Origin: Nitratireductor aquimarinus
GTDB lineage: Bacteria; Pseudomonadota; Alphaproteobacteria; Rhizobiales; Rhizobiaceae
DNA: 64,000 nucleotides
Assembly (NCBI RefSeq): GCF_046773475.1
Contig: NZ_CP177239.1
Coordinates: 1,860,001-1,924,000 of the forward strand
Reading direction: 5' to 3'
Shown piece by piece: positions 8,862 through 17,491 of the stretch; the first letter of the stretch is position 1; the number at the start of each line of letters is the position of its first letter. Both the position numbers and the translations under genes were made by a program. The notes beneath the pieces are model-generated. The model was not told where the DNA came from and did no database searches. It was given only the letters and a program-made list of their open reading frames with translations.

Positions 8862-9311
8862 TCAGCTCTTTGAAGGCGTCGTGTCTTTCTTGGTGATGAA
8901 ATAGGGCAGATGCGCCTGGAGGACGTAGATCAGCACGGCCGCAGCCCAGCTGAACATGAGAATGCCGCTGGCCGCCGCCATCGGACCGACAAGCCGGGTT
9001 TCGCTCATCTGGGAGGCGTCGCCGAAGCCGAGCGTGGTGTAGCTGACCAGCGCGGAATAGAAGCCATTGCCGAAATTATCGACCAGGCCGAGCCAATAGA
9101 AGAGCAGCCCCCAAACCGTGACGGATGCAAACAGCGCGACCGAAAGAATCAAATACATGATCGTCAGGGAGAACGATAAAAACAGGTTCCCTTTTTCATC
9201 AAAATCCGACTTCAGCGCATAAACCACCTTGGCGATGATGATCGTCGCCAAAAGATGGATGAACATCGAAATGAGGCTGACGATAAAACCGACCGTAAAA
9301 TCAAAAACCAT
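8862..9311 (-). CDS. Small two-pore-helix K+-channel-like protein
   Basis: A 149-residue protein with hydrophobic segments near residues 5-30, 45-75 and 108-130. Between the last two lies a pore loop, SYTTLGFGDAS, with the filter TTLGFGD at residues 92-98. This matches ion channels of the Ion_trans_2 type, where T(V/L)GFGD binds potassium. There is no cytoplasmic RCK domain, so gating is unclear. The start at 9311 is preceded on the minus strand by an AT-rich region (9312-9400) that probably holds its promoter. Confidence 0.8.
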   Translation of the reverse strand: MVFDFTVGFIVSLISMFIHLLATIIIAKVVYALKSDFDEKGNLFLSFSLTIMYLILSVALFASVTVWGLLFYWLGLVDNFGNGFYSALVSYTTLGFGDASQMSETRLVGPMAAASGILMFSWAAAVLIYVLQAHLPYFITKKDTTPSKS

Positions 9312-9481
9312 GGATTGAAATACCTTATATTAAAATACAACCATCAATATAACCCATCTATATGTTATTATTCATAGAATAAGAATTTCAAGTGAATTCC
9401 ATGGGAAAGTAACAGCCGGCGCACTGATTTCCCCGAAAATCACCCCGGGACCACCGGCTTTCAGGCGTTTCCGGCAGGCGT

Positions 9482-10387
9482 TTAACCGGCTGATTTTCTG
9501 GCTTCGCGCGTGATGCGCTCCAGTTCCTGCGCCAGAATGTCATAGACAAGCCGGATGCGTTTGCTGGTGCGCAGTTCGCGGTGGGTGACGAGCCAGACCG
9601 GAAAGCGCACGGCCTCAAGCGCAGGGAACAGCTCGACGATGCCAGAGGCGCGCTCGGCGATCTCGCGGCTCATCAGGCTGACGCCCTGCCCGCGCCGCAC
9701 CAGCTCCCAGATGACCACCGAGTTCTTTGAGACCAGCCGAAAATCCTCCGCGCCAATCTCGGCTCCCACGCCCCTCAGGAATGCGGCGAAACGCTCCGCA
9801 TCTTCGTAGCCGACGAACTCGTGCGGCGCGATGCCTGACACCGCACCGGGATGACCATGTGCGGCAACCCAGCTCTCGGAAGCATAAAAATGCGCCGTGC
9901 TTTCACAGACGAGCCGCCCGATCAGGCCATCCTCTTGCGGCCGCACATGACGGATCGCGATATCCGCCTCCCGCCGCCGCAGATCGCTCAGACTGTCGCT
10001 TGAGATGACGGCAATGGTGATCTGCGGCGCTTCACGGCGAATGCGCTCCATGATTTCGGGCAGGATATAGGCGGCATAGGTGTCGGTCGCTGAAATGCTG
10101 ACACGCCCGGCCACCTCTTCCGCCCGCCCCGAGGCGGCGACACGCATGGCGAGCGCGGCCTCGCCCATGGCGCGCACATGCTCCAGCAGGCTTTCGCCCG
10201 TTTCCGTCAGAACCAGCTTCTTGCCGACCCGCTCGAACAGGGTGACGCCCAGATCCGCCTCAAGCTGCGCAACCTGTCTGGAAAGCGTCGGCTGCGTGAG
10301 CCCCAATTCACGGGCCGCAGCGGAAAGAGAGCCTGTCTCCGCCGTGGCGAGAAAGGCGCGGGCGCGGTTCCAGTCAATATTCGTCAT
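9482..10387 (-). CDS. LysR-family transcriptional regulator
   Basis: Residues 1-65 form the LysR winged helix-turn-helix (RARAFLATAETGSLSAAARE, LGLTQPTLSRQVAQLEADLG); residues 88-295 are the substrate-binding-like effector domain. The start at 10387 (MTNIDWNRARAF) is chosen over an upstream in-frame ATG at 10459 because the LysR fold begins there. The result is 301 residues, the family norm. It is divergent from a methyltransferase gene across an 83-bp gap, the usual layout for a LysR protein and its target, so it probably controls that gene and itself. Confidence 0.9.
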   Translation of the reverse strand: MTNIDWNRARAFLATAETGSLSAAARELGLTQPTLSRQVAQLEADLGVTLFERVGKKLVLTETGESLLEHVRAMGEAALAMRVAASGRAEEVAGRVSISATDTYAAYILPEIMERIRREAPQITIAVISSDSLSDLRRREADIAIRHVRPQEDGLIGRLVCESTAHFYASESWVAAHGHPGAVSGIAPHEFVGYEDAERFAAFLRGVGAEIGAEDFRLVSKNSVVIWELVRRGQGVSLMSREIAERASGIVELFPALEAVRFPVWLVTHRELRTSKRIRLVYDILAQELERITREARKSAG

Positions 10388-10470
10388 GCAAATATGTATA
10401 TTGGATCTGCAGTGTTCCGCAATTTTCAATTTCTGCGCATATGATAGGGAACGCGCCAAAGGAGACGATC
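10388..10470. promoter_or_regulatory. Divergent promoter region between lysR and methyltransferase genes
   Basis: An AT-rich 83-bp gap between two divergent starts contains ATATGTATAT and GCATATGATAG. It must carry both promoters and probably the LysR site, but I cannot assign individual boxes with confidence. AAAGGAGA at about 10457-10465 is the ribosome-binding site of the plus-strand gene. Confidence 0.45.
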
Positions 10471-11109
10471 ATGTTTCGCACTGCCGACAATGCGCGTTTT
10501 TGGGATCGCATCGCACGCAAATACGCCAGCGACCCCATTTCAGACATGGGTGGATATGAACGGACGCTGGAGCGTGTGCGCCATTATCTGCGGCCTGGCG
10601 ACCGGGTGCTGGAATTCGGTTGCGGCACGGGCACCACGGCGCTCAAACTCGCGCCTTCGGTTGAAAGCCTGCTGGCGACCGACATTTCCAGCGAGATGAT
10701 CGCGATTGCGCGTGAGAAGGCCCACAGCGAAGGCATCGGGAATGTGACATTCGAGGTGGCCGCTCCTGAAAGCGCGGACTGGCCGGCGGAAAGCTTCGAC
10801 GCCGTGCTTGGCTTCAATGTCCTGCATCTTCTGGAAGACAGCAGCCGCGCGCTGGGCAACATCCGCCAGGCGCTGAAACCGGGCGGGCTCCTCCTCACCA
10901 AGACGCCGTGCCTCAAAGACATGAACCCGGTCTTTCGCGTTGTCGTGCCGCTCATGCAGATGGTTGGCAAGGCCCCGCATGTGGACTTCCTGTCTGCTGC
11001 GGAGGTCAATAAGCTGCTGAAAAGGGCCGGCTTCGAGGTCATCGAATGCGCCTATCATGCATCTAACGGCCGCGACGCCCGGCCCTTCATCGTGGGGCGC
11101 AGGCTTTAG
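10471..11109 (+). CDS. Class I SAM-dependent methyltransferase
   Basis: A 212-residue protein with the Rossmann-like SAM-binding motif VLEFGCGTGTT at residues 46-56, the acidic post-I residue in LLATDISSEMI and the motif IV region SFDAVLGFNVLHLL, then LKPGGLLLTKTPCL. This is the Methyltransf_11/UbiE-like class that acts on small molecules; the substrate cannot be read from sequence. The ATG at 10471 is chosen over 10441 because AAAGGAGA sits 6 bp upstream. The gene is divergent from a LysR regulator, its likely controller. Confidence 0.85.
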   Translation: MFRTADNARFWDRIARKYASDPISDMGGYERTLERVRHYLRPGDRVLEFGCGTGTTALKLAPSVESLLATDISSEMIAIAREKAHSEGIGNVTFEVAAPESADWPAESFDAVLGFNVLHLLEDSSRALGNIRQALKPGGLLLTKTPCLKDMNPVFRVVVPLMQMVGKAPHVDFLSAAEVNKLLKRAGFEVIECAYHASNGRDARPFIVGRRL

Positions 11110-11169
11110 AACAGGGCTTATTTCTGGACCACCCGCCCCCAACCGGCTAACCATCCCGTTTGAGAGAGT

Positions 11170-12129
11170 GTGGCGGGGCCGGCGATCATGAACCTTGTGC
11201 ACAAGACCGACAGCCAGAACACGGCGGGATCAGACCCGGATCGCGGTGTCCGCACGGACATTGGCGGTTACAGGCTGAACAGCCTGCATCTGGGCGCTGA
11301 CAACGCCGACCTTCCGCCCGTCGTCTTCATCCACGGGGCGAGCGCCAGCCTGCTCGACCCGCTCTATTCTTTCCGCACTGCGCTCGAAGGGCGCACACGC
11401 CTTCTCTTCATCGACCGGCCCGGCCACGGAAAATCCGACTGCGGGCCGGAAAGCCTCATCCTGCCGGACGGACAGGCCGAAGCAATTGCGGCGCTGATGA
11501 CCGCACGCGGCATCGAGAAAGCAATCATGGTCGGCCATTCCTATGGCGGTGCGGTCGCTGCCGCCATGGCGCTGAACCACCCGGACAGGCTCCTTGGAAC
11601 CGTCTTTCTTTCGCCGGCTCTCTATCCGTGGCCGGGCGGGATTGCCTGGTATTATCACGCAGCCGGAAACCCGCATCTGGGCAGCCTGTTCAGCAGGCTC
11701 ATCGTGCCGCTGGCCGGACGGCTTTCGATCGGCAGCGCCGCGCGCGGCGTCTTTGCGCCCAACCCGATGCCGGACGACTATCTGCACGCCACCCGCGCCC
11801 ATGAAGCAATTGAGCCGGCAGCGTTCCGGCACAATGCCCGCGAAATATGCGCCCTGCTTGCCTGGACCGAACGCACCCACGCCCGCTACCGCACCATCAA
11901 GACGCCATCCGTCATCATCACCGGTGCAATAGACGATGTGGTCTCGCCCGACATTCATTCAGAGGCCCTCGCCCGCGACCTGCCCAGCGCGGAACTGCTG
12001 CGCGTGGAAGGGCTTGGCCACAAGCCCGATTATCACGCGACGGATCTGGTGGTTGCCGCCATCGAAAAACTCGCCGGCCAGACGCACGACCTGAACACCC
12101 TGAAAACGGAAGTCGAGCAGCGGCTTTAA
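11170..12129 (+). CDS. Alpha/beta-hydrolase-fold protein
   Basis: A 319-residue (GTG start) or 313-residue (ATG at 11188) hydrolase. It shows the oxyanion motif FIHGASAS (about 54-61), the strand-turn FIDRPGHGKSD, the nucleophile elbow VGHSYGG with Ser124, a late acid in GAIDDVVSP and the catalytic His in GLGHKPDY. No secretion signal is evident, so it is probably cytoplasmic. It follows the methyltransferase gene by 60 bp in the same direction and may share its transcript. The substrate is unknown. Confidence 0.85.
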   Translation: MAGPAIMNLVHKTDSQNTAGSDPDRGVRTDIGGYRLNSLHLGADNADLPPVVFIHGASASLLDPLYSFRTALEGRTRLLFIDRPGHGKSDCGPESLILPDGQAEAIAALMTARGIEKAIMVGHSYGGAVAAAMALNHPDRLLGTVFLSPALYPWPGGIAWYYHAAGNPHLGSLFSRLIVPLAGRLSIGSAARGVFAPNPMPDDYLHATRAHEAIEPAAFRHNAREICALLAWTERTHARYRTIKTPSVIITGAIDDVVSPDIHSEALARDLPSAELLRVEGLGHKPDYHATDLVVAAIEKLAGQTHDLNTLKTEVEQRL

Positions 12130-12283
12130 AACCCTCCTCCATCCCCCTTTCCCGTTTTGCACAGCGCTGTCAGCAAACTGACATGCTTGCGTAGCGTGGC
12201 TGTCATCTGAGCCGGCTATTCGGATCGCGTTCACTCAAACGACGGTCCGCCCCCATGGTCAGCGCGTTCTTCATTTCAGCCCT

Positions 12284-12299
12284 GGTAATACGTAGTACC
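12284..12299. promoter_or_regulatory. Putative LacI-family operator
   Basis: GGTAATACGTAGTACC is a near-perfect 16-bp dyad (GGTAxTACGTAxTACC) with a central CG step, the hallmark of many LacI-family operators. It lies 28 bp before the lacI-type start, so autoregulation of the whole downstream operon is likely. The assignment is from symmetry and position only. Confidence 0.55.
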
Positions 12300-12300
12300 G

Positions 12301-12318
12301 CCTCCACACCGGTGGAGG
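12301..12318 (+). promoter_or_regulatory. Hairpin that buries the ribosome-binding site of the lacI-type gene
   Basis: CCTCCAC-ACCG-GTGGAGG forms a perfect 7-bp stem. The GGAGG in its 3' arm is the Shine-Dalgarno sequence of the gene starting at 12327 (8-nt spacing), so folding would block translation. It directly follows the putative operator. Confidence 0.5.
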
Positions 12319-12326
12319 GCTGAGCG

Positions 12327-13385
12327 ATGTCGCGGCGCAAATCCGGCACGGCAACCTCCCATGACGTGGCGCGCGTGGCAAATGTATCGCAGGCGCTGGT
12401 CAGCCGCGCCTTCACCGGCAATGGCCGCATTGCGCCGGAAACCCGCGAACGCATCCTGAAGGCGGCTGAACAGGTTGGCTGGCAGCCCAATGCGCTTGCC
12501 CGCTCCATGGTCACGGGCGACGCCCCGCTGGTCGCCGTCATCACCACCCGCCTCAATTTTGACTGGCGCGCGCAGGTTCTCTCGCGGCTTCTGAAGGCCA
12601 TTCAGGAATGGCATCTGAAACCACTTCTCTTTTATGCCGAGAGCGACGCAGAAGTTGACCGGCTGCTTGAAGAGGCGCTGAGCTGGCGGGCGCGCGGCGT
12701 CATCGTGACCGCCGGTGTCGTGCGCGAAAACCGCGCCGCCGCGATCATCGAGAAAGGCCAGTTTCTGGTCGCGCTTAACCGCCCGGCCAATCATGAAAAG
12801 GGCTTTTCCGTCGCCACCGACAATCCGCTTGGCGGGCGCATGGCAGCCGGGCTCTTTGTTGAAGAAGGCCGCAGGCGGCTTCTGGTTCTGGGCGGTCCGC
12901 AGGGAAGCTGGGCGCCCTCGCTGCGCGCCGAAGGTTTTTCCGAGGCCGCGCGCGAAGTGGGGCTGCACGCCGCCATCTGGAACAATGACGCCATGTCCAC
13001 CGAGGCAGGCCGCGCCTGCGCAGAGCGTCTGCTCGCCCTGCCGGGCAACGAACAGCCCGACGCCGTCTTCGCCACCAACGACGCCATGGCGCTCGGGTTT
13101 CTGGATGGCCTGCGCGGCCACCGTTCGATCCCCGACGACATCGCGCTCATCGGCTTTGACAACCTGCCCGCCGCCGACTGGCCGCCCTATCGCCTCACCA
13201 CCTTCGAGCAGCCGCTCGAGGAAATGATGCGCCGCCTGATCGCCCATGTGGACGTCCATGGCGATGGGCATTCGGGCGGTCAGGCGGAAGACCAGCAACC
13301 ACAGGAAGAGAGCGAGCCGCGCGCCCGCCTCATCCACTGCAAACCCAAACTCATCACACGCATGACTGCCGGAAAGACAGAATGA
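12327..13385 (+). CDS. LacI-family transcriptional repressor
   Basis: Residues 10-60 form the LacI helix-turn-helix and hinge (SHDVARVANVSQALVSRAFT, then GRIAPETRERILKAAEQVGW). Residues 65-330 form the periplasmic-binding-protein-like effector domain with FATNDAMALGFLDGL and IALIGFDNLPAADWPP. The 352-residue length is normal. It is the first gene of an apparent operon and is coupled by ATGA overlap to the inositol-monophosphatase-like gene. The likely ligand is the solute taken up by the ABC transporter downstream or a breakdown product of it. Confidence 0.9.
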   Translation: MSRRKSGTATSHDVARVANVSQALVSRAFTGNGRIAPETRERILKAAEQVGWQPNALARSMVTGDAPLVAVITTRLNFDWRAQVLSRLLKAIQEWHLKPLLFYAESDAEVDRLLEEALSWRARGVIVTAGVVRENRAAAIIEKGQFLVALNRPANHEKGFSVATDNPLGGRMAAGLFVEEGRRRLLVLGGPQGSWAPSLRAEGFSEAAREVGLHAAIWNNDAMSTEAGRACAERLLALPGNEQPDAVFATNDAMALGFLDGLRGHRSIPDDIALIGFDNLPAADWPPYRLTTFEQPLEEMMRRLIAHVDVHGDGHSGGQAEDQQPQEESEPRARLIHCKPKLITRMTAGKTE

Positions 13386-14224
13386 CCCTGAATGCCCCCT
13401 CCCGCCTCGCCCTTGGTAAGACGCTTGCAGAAAAGGCGGGCCGCATCGCGCTCGACTATTTCCGCGCGCCCGATCTGAAAACAGACAGCAAGGGCCCGGG
13501 CGACGTGGTGACGGAAGCCGATTTCGCGGTCGAGCGCATGCTGCGCGCGGCCATTCTCGAAGCGTTTCCGGAAGACGCGATCATCGGCGAGGAGCTGGGC
13601 GGCAAGGCCGTGGCCAAGGGCTACACCTGGCTTGCCGACCCCATCGACGGCACGGTGAACTTCGCCCGTCGCCTTTCCTATTTCTGCGTCTCGCTCGCGC
13701 TTTTGAAGGACGGCCAGCCCATCGCCGCCTGGGTGTTCGATCCGGTAACGGACGAGCTTTTCTGGGCAGACGAAGAACATGGCGCGCGCCTTGGCGACAC
13801 GCCCATCGCCTGCTCGCGCAATGACAGCATGGTGGATGCGGTGGTCGGCCTCGGCTTTTCGGGCCGGCACGAGCCGGAGCTTTACCGGAACTGCGTCGCA
13901 GCGCTCAGCGACCACGATGTGGAGTTCCGTCGCCTCGGCGCGGGCGCGCTGTGCCTGGCCCATGTCGCCGCCGGTCGCCTCGACGCCTATGTCGAGCCGC
14001 ACATGAACCCCTGGGACGCCGTGGGCGGCCTGTTCATCGCCGCCACGGCCGGCGCTGTCACAAAAGATTATCTGGGCGCGAATGGTCTGGAGCATGGCGC
14101 TCCGGTCTTCGCCGCCTCGCCGGCAACGGCAGAAAGATTGCTGGCAATCCTGCCAGCGATGGAATCCGGCACCCCGCAGCATCGGCAAAATGACACGCGG
14201 AGTGCCGGAGAAGCCGCGACCTAG
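13382..14224 (+). CDS. Inositol-monophosphatase-family phosphatase
   Basis: A 280-residue Mg-dependent phosphatase with the family motifs GEELGG (metal-binding Glu), LADPIDGTVNF (residues 84-94, with Asp86 and Asp89) and HMNPWDAVGGLFIA near residue 203. The family hydrolyses inositol phosphates and related sugar or nucleotide phosphates. It overlaps the repressor gene by 4 bp and precedes an ABC importer and a glycerophosphodiesterase, so a role in using an imported phosphodiester or polyol phosphate is plausible, though not shown. Confidence 0.87.
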   Translation: MTLNAPSRLALGKTLAEKAGRIALDYFRAPDLKTDSKGPGDVVTEADFAVERMLRAAILEAFPEDAIIGEELGGKAVAKGYTWLADPIDGTVNFARRLSYFCVSLALLKDGQPIAAWVFDPVTDELFWADEEHGARLGDTPIACSRNDSMVDAVVGLGFSGRHEPELYRNCVAALSDHDVEFRRLGAGALCLAHVAAGRLDAYVEPHMNPWDAVGGLFIAATAGAVTKDYLGANGLEHGAPVFAASPATAERLLAILPAMESGTPQHRQNDTRSAGEAAT

Positions 14225-14258
14225 GTCGCGCCCTCAACCCCTTGCGGAGAAGACACCA

Positions 14259-15509
14259 ATGAAGGCTCTCACTGCTGCAATCGCCGCCACCCTCATGAGC
14301 ACCGCCGCCTATGCGGTCACGCCCATCGGGTCGGAAGAATTCAACATCCAGCCGGGCTTCGAACTGGCCGAGCTGACGTCTGAAAATTTCTATGACGTCA
14401 TCGTTCCCCAGGCCAAGGAAGAAGGCAAGCTGACTTTCTTCGACTTCACCAACTCTTTCGGCCCGCTCTTCACCGACCGCCTTCTGCCGGCGTTCGAGGA
14501 AGAATACGGCATCACGGTGAACTACATTCGCGGCAACAACGAAGCTGCCGTGCAGCAGCTCATCGCCGCCAACAATTCGGGTGTGGCCGCGCCGGCTGAC
14601 GTCTACTTCGTCGGCTCCAGCACGACCGGCCTGCTCCTGCGCGAGAATGTCATGGCCAACGTGCCGCTCGCCGATCTTCTGCCGAATGCGGATGGCTTCA
14701 ATCAGGACATCGCGCGGGTTTCCGGCGGCGTGGACCACGGCGGCGCCTATGTGCCTTTCCACCGCAACCAGACCAGCATCATCTATGACACGCGCACCGT
14801 TTCGGGCGATGACGTGCCGACGACCGCCGACGCTCTGCTCGCCTGGGCGGAAGCAAATCCGGGCAAGTTCGTCGTCACCTCGCCGGCCGGCGGCGGTTCG
14901 GGCAACGGCTTCATGCAGTCCGTCGCCTACGCCAAGGTGGAAGGCGATGACTGCCGCGCCGAGTTCTCCAACTTCTCCATGACCGAGGACGAAGCCAAGG
15001 CCTATGTCGAGGGCGCGTGCCTGAACCCGGTCTGGGATTACTACAAGAAGCTCATCCCGGTTGCCGAGATCACCAATGGCAACTCCGACACGCTGAACCT
15101 CGTCGCCAATGGCGCGGGCGCGATCGGCACCGCATGGGAAGACATGGCCTATGACTTCATCGGCCGCGGCCTCCTGCCGCCGACCGTGCGTCAGCAGATC
15201 ATCGAATCCGGCCAGGTGGGCGGCGGCGACGGCATGTTCCTGCCGGTCGGCAGCGAGCATCCGGCGGCGGCCCTGCTGTTCCTCGACTTCATGAGCCAGC
15301 ATGACATCCAGCTCGAGAAGCTTGGCGTCAACGGGTCGCGTTCGGCACGCACGGACATCGATCCGGGCAAGAGCTTCACCGAAGAGCAGGCCGCACGCCT
15401 GATCCCGACCAACGAGTTCGCCGAGCGCGCGCTTCCCAGCCTGCCCGCGCCGCTTCGTGCAGCCATGCGCGACTACATCGTCGCCAACCTGCTGCGCGCC
15501 ACCAACTAA
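14259..15509 (+). CDS. ABC importer periplasmic solute-binding protein
   Basis: A 416-residue secreted protein with a signal peptide (MKALTAAIAATLMSTAAYA, cleaved about residue 19). The rest follows the extracellular solute-binding fold used by Fe(III)/putrescine/spermidine-type importers, for example TFFDFTNSFGPLFTDRLLPAF and PADVYFVGSSTTGLLL. The ATG at 14259 is chosen because GCGGAGAAG lies upstream and the signal peptide starts there. It is followed by an ATPase and two permeases of the same type, so it delivers one solute to that complex. The ligand is unknown. Confidence 0.88.
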   Translation: MKALTAAIAATLMSTAAYAVTPIGSEEFNIQPGFELAELTSENFYDVIVPQAKEEGKLTFFDFTNSFGPLFTDRLLPAFEEEYGITVNYIRGNNEAAVQQLIAANNSGVAAPADVYFVGSSTTGLLLRENVMANVPLADLLPNADGFNQDIARVSGGVDHGGAYVPFHRNQTSIIYDTRTVSGDDVPTTADALLAWAEANPGKFVVTSPAGGGSGNGFMQSVAYAKVEGDDCRAEFSNFSMTEDEAKAYVEGACLNPVWDYYKKLIPVAEITNGNSDTLNLVANGAGAIGTAWEDMAYDFIGRGLLPPTVRQQIIESGQVGGGDGMFLPVGSEHPAAALLFLDFMSQHDIQLEKLGVNGSRSARTDIDPGKSFTEEQAARLIPTNEFAERALPSLPAPLRAAMRDYIVANLLRATN

Positions 15510-15572
15510 CCTTCGCACACCATTCGGGCGGCGCTGCCTCGCGGCGCCGCCCATGCGTCAGGATGCATCGTC

Positions 15573-16628
15573 ATGGACACGACACTTTCCATTCGCCGCT
15601 TGACCAAGCAGTTCGACAACACCCGCGCACTGAAAGGGATCGACCTTGAAGTGCCGGCCGGCCGCTTCGTCACGCTTCTGGGCCCATCGGGCTGCGGCAA
15701 GACCACTCTCTTGCGTTCCATCGCGGGCATCACCGACCCGACCACGGGCGAAATCTGGCTCGCCGACAAGCGCATCGACGCGCTTGCGCCGGAGAACCGC
15801 AATTTCGGCATGGTCTTCCAGACCTACGCCCTGTTCCCGCATATGAGCGTGGAAAAGAACGTCGCGTTCGGGCTCGAAATGCGCAATGTCGCAAAGCCCG
15901 AAATCGCCACCCGCGTGGCTGCCGCGCTTGAGCTGGTCGGCCTTGGCCAGCATGCCCGCCGACTGCCGCGCCAGCTTTCCGGCGGCCAGCAGCAGCGTGT
16001 GGCGCTGGCGCGCGCCATCGTCATCGAGCCGGATGTGCTCCTGTTCGACGAGCCGCTTTCCAATCTCGACGCCAAGCTGCGCGACAGTCTGCGCGAAGAC
16101 CTGCGCACCATGCAGCGCAAGCTGGGCACCACGTCGATCTACGTCACGCACGACCAGTCGGAAGCCATGGCGCTGGCCGACGAGATCGTGGTGATGAAGG
16201 ATGGCGAGATTGTCGAACGCGGCACGCCTGTCGACCTCTACCGCCGCCCGCGCTTCCGCTTCACCGCCGAGTTTCTCGGCCTCACCAACGTCATCGAGGC
16301 CGACATTTCCGGCAGCGAGTGCCGCCTGCCCTGGGGTGCGGTGCGCAAGATCGAAAACCCGGCCGAACGCGCCTCGGAAGGCATCGCGATCCGCCCCGAG
16401 GACATCGGCATCGACGCCGCCAGCGGCGAGGCCGATGGCGTGGTCGAACAGTCCATGTTCCTGGGCGCATCCACCCATTACTGGGTATCCGCCGCCGGGC
16501 AGGAACTGCGCGTCATCACCGCGGGCGGGCAGTCCGACATTCTGGCCACCGGCCAGCCGGTCAAGCTCACCCCGCCGCCGGCCCTTCACCTTCTGAAGAC
16601 GTTCGAGCCTGTGGAGGCGATGGCATGA
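15573..16628 (+). CDS. ABC importer ATP-binding protein (PotA/FbpC class)
   Basis: A 351-residue ATPase with Walker A GPSGCGKTT, Q-loop VFQTYALFPHM, signature LSGGQQQRVALARA, Walker B VLLFDEPLSNLDAKL and switch His in YVTHDQSEA. The region after residue 235 is a TOBE-type regulatory domain (IAIRPEDIGID). It overlaps the first permease start by 4 bp. It powers import through the two permeases downstream. Confidence 0.92.
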   Translation: MDTTLSIRRLTKQFDNTRALKGIDLEVPAGRFVTLLGPSGCGKTTLLRSIAGITDPTTGEIWLADKRIDALAPENRNFGMVFQTYALFPHMSVEKNVAFGLEMRNVAKPEIATRVAAALELVGLGQHARRLPRQLSGGQQQRVALARAIVIEPDVLLFDEPLSNLDAKLRDSLREDLRTMQRKLGTTSIYVTHDQSEAMALADEIVVMKDGEIVERGTPVDLYRRPRFRFTAEFLGLTNVIEADISGSECRLPWGAVRKIENPAERASEGIAIRPEDIGIDAASGEADGVVEQSMFLGASTHYWVSAAGQELRVITAGGQSDILATGQPVKLTPPPALHLLKTFEPVEAMA

Positions 16629-17488
16629 AGCCGGTTCGCCTGACAACGATCCTTCTGTGCCTGCTGCCGGGCGTTGGCTATCTCCTCGTGTTCTTCGGCA
16701 TGCCGCTCGTGCGCGTGGTGGTAAACAGCTTTTCCGGGCGCGGGGCCGATGCGGCAGGTTTCACGCTCGACCCGTGGATCACGCTTTTGACCACGCCGGT
16801 CTATCTGGATGGCCTGCGCTTTTCCGTCTGGCTCGCCATCGCGCCGACCGCGCTCAGCCTGCTCATCGCGTTGCCGCTTTCGGCCCTGATGCAGGCCAAT
16901 GAGACGAGCCGCAAATTCTTCGGCTCGCTCTACCGCATTCCGCTGGTGGTTCCCGGCATCGTGGCCGCGTTTCTCGTGCTCGTCATGCTGGACCGTGGCG
17001 GCATGGCAAGCCGCATCCTGACCCCGCTCGGCATCACCCTGCCGCGGCTGGTGCGCGACGAATGGGGCCTTGGCGCGATCATCGCCTCGTCGTGGAAGAA
17101 CATCCCGTTCATGACGCTGATCATTTCCGGCTCCATGGCCGCGATCAGCAAGGATGTGCTCTCCGCCGCCCGCACCCTTGGCGCAAGCCGCCTCACCATT
17201 CTGTGGCGCATCCAGCTGCCGCTGGCGCAGCCCGGCATCACCGCCGCCGTTCTGCTGACCTTCATCAGTTCGCTCGGCTCCTTTGTCGTGCCGAACCTGC
17301 TTGGTCCCAGCTATCCGCTGCCGCTCAGCGTGCACATGTACACGGAGGGCTTCACCAAGGGGAACTGGCCGCTCGTCTACGCGATGGGAACGCTGCTCAG
17401 CATCGTCGCCGTGGGCGTGCTCCTCACCTACTACGCAATCATCGGCTCGCTCAGCCAGTCGGACGCGCAAAAGCGCGCGGGAGCCTGA
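16625..17488 (+). CDS. ABC importer permease, first subunit
   Basis: A 287-residue inner-membrane protein with about six hydrophobic segments and the EAA loop SAARTLGASRLTILWRIQLP that contacts the ATPase. The ATG at 16625 (MKPVRLTTIL) overlaps the ATPase stop (ATGA). A much longer in-frame upstream extension is rejected because it would lie inside the ATPase gene. It is the PotB-type partner of the next gene. Confidence 0.9.
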   Translation: MKPVRLTTILLCLLPGVGYLLVFFGMPLVRVVVNSFSGRGADAAGFTLDPWITLLTTPVYLDGLRFSVWLAIAPTALSLLIALPLSALMQANETSRKFFGSLYRIPLVVPGIVAAFLVLVMLDRGGMASRILTPLGITLPRLVRDEWGLGAIIASSWKNIPFMTLIISGSMAAISKDVLSAARTLGASRLTILWRIQLPLAQPGITAAVLLTFISSLGSFVVPNLLGPSYPLPLSVHMYTEGFTKGNWPLVYAMGTLLSIVAVGVLLTYYAIIGSLSQSDAQKRAGA

Positions 17489-17491
17489 ACC

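Noticed and set aside
16319..16624. 102-codon upstream extension of the first permease gene
   Set aside because: It lies entirely within the ATPase gene in another frame; the ATG at 16625 overlaps the ATPase stop and starts the membrane domain.
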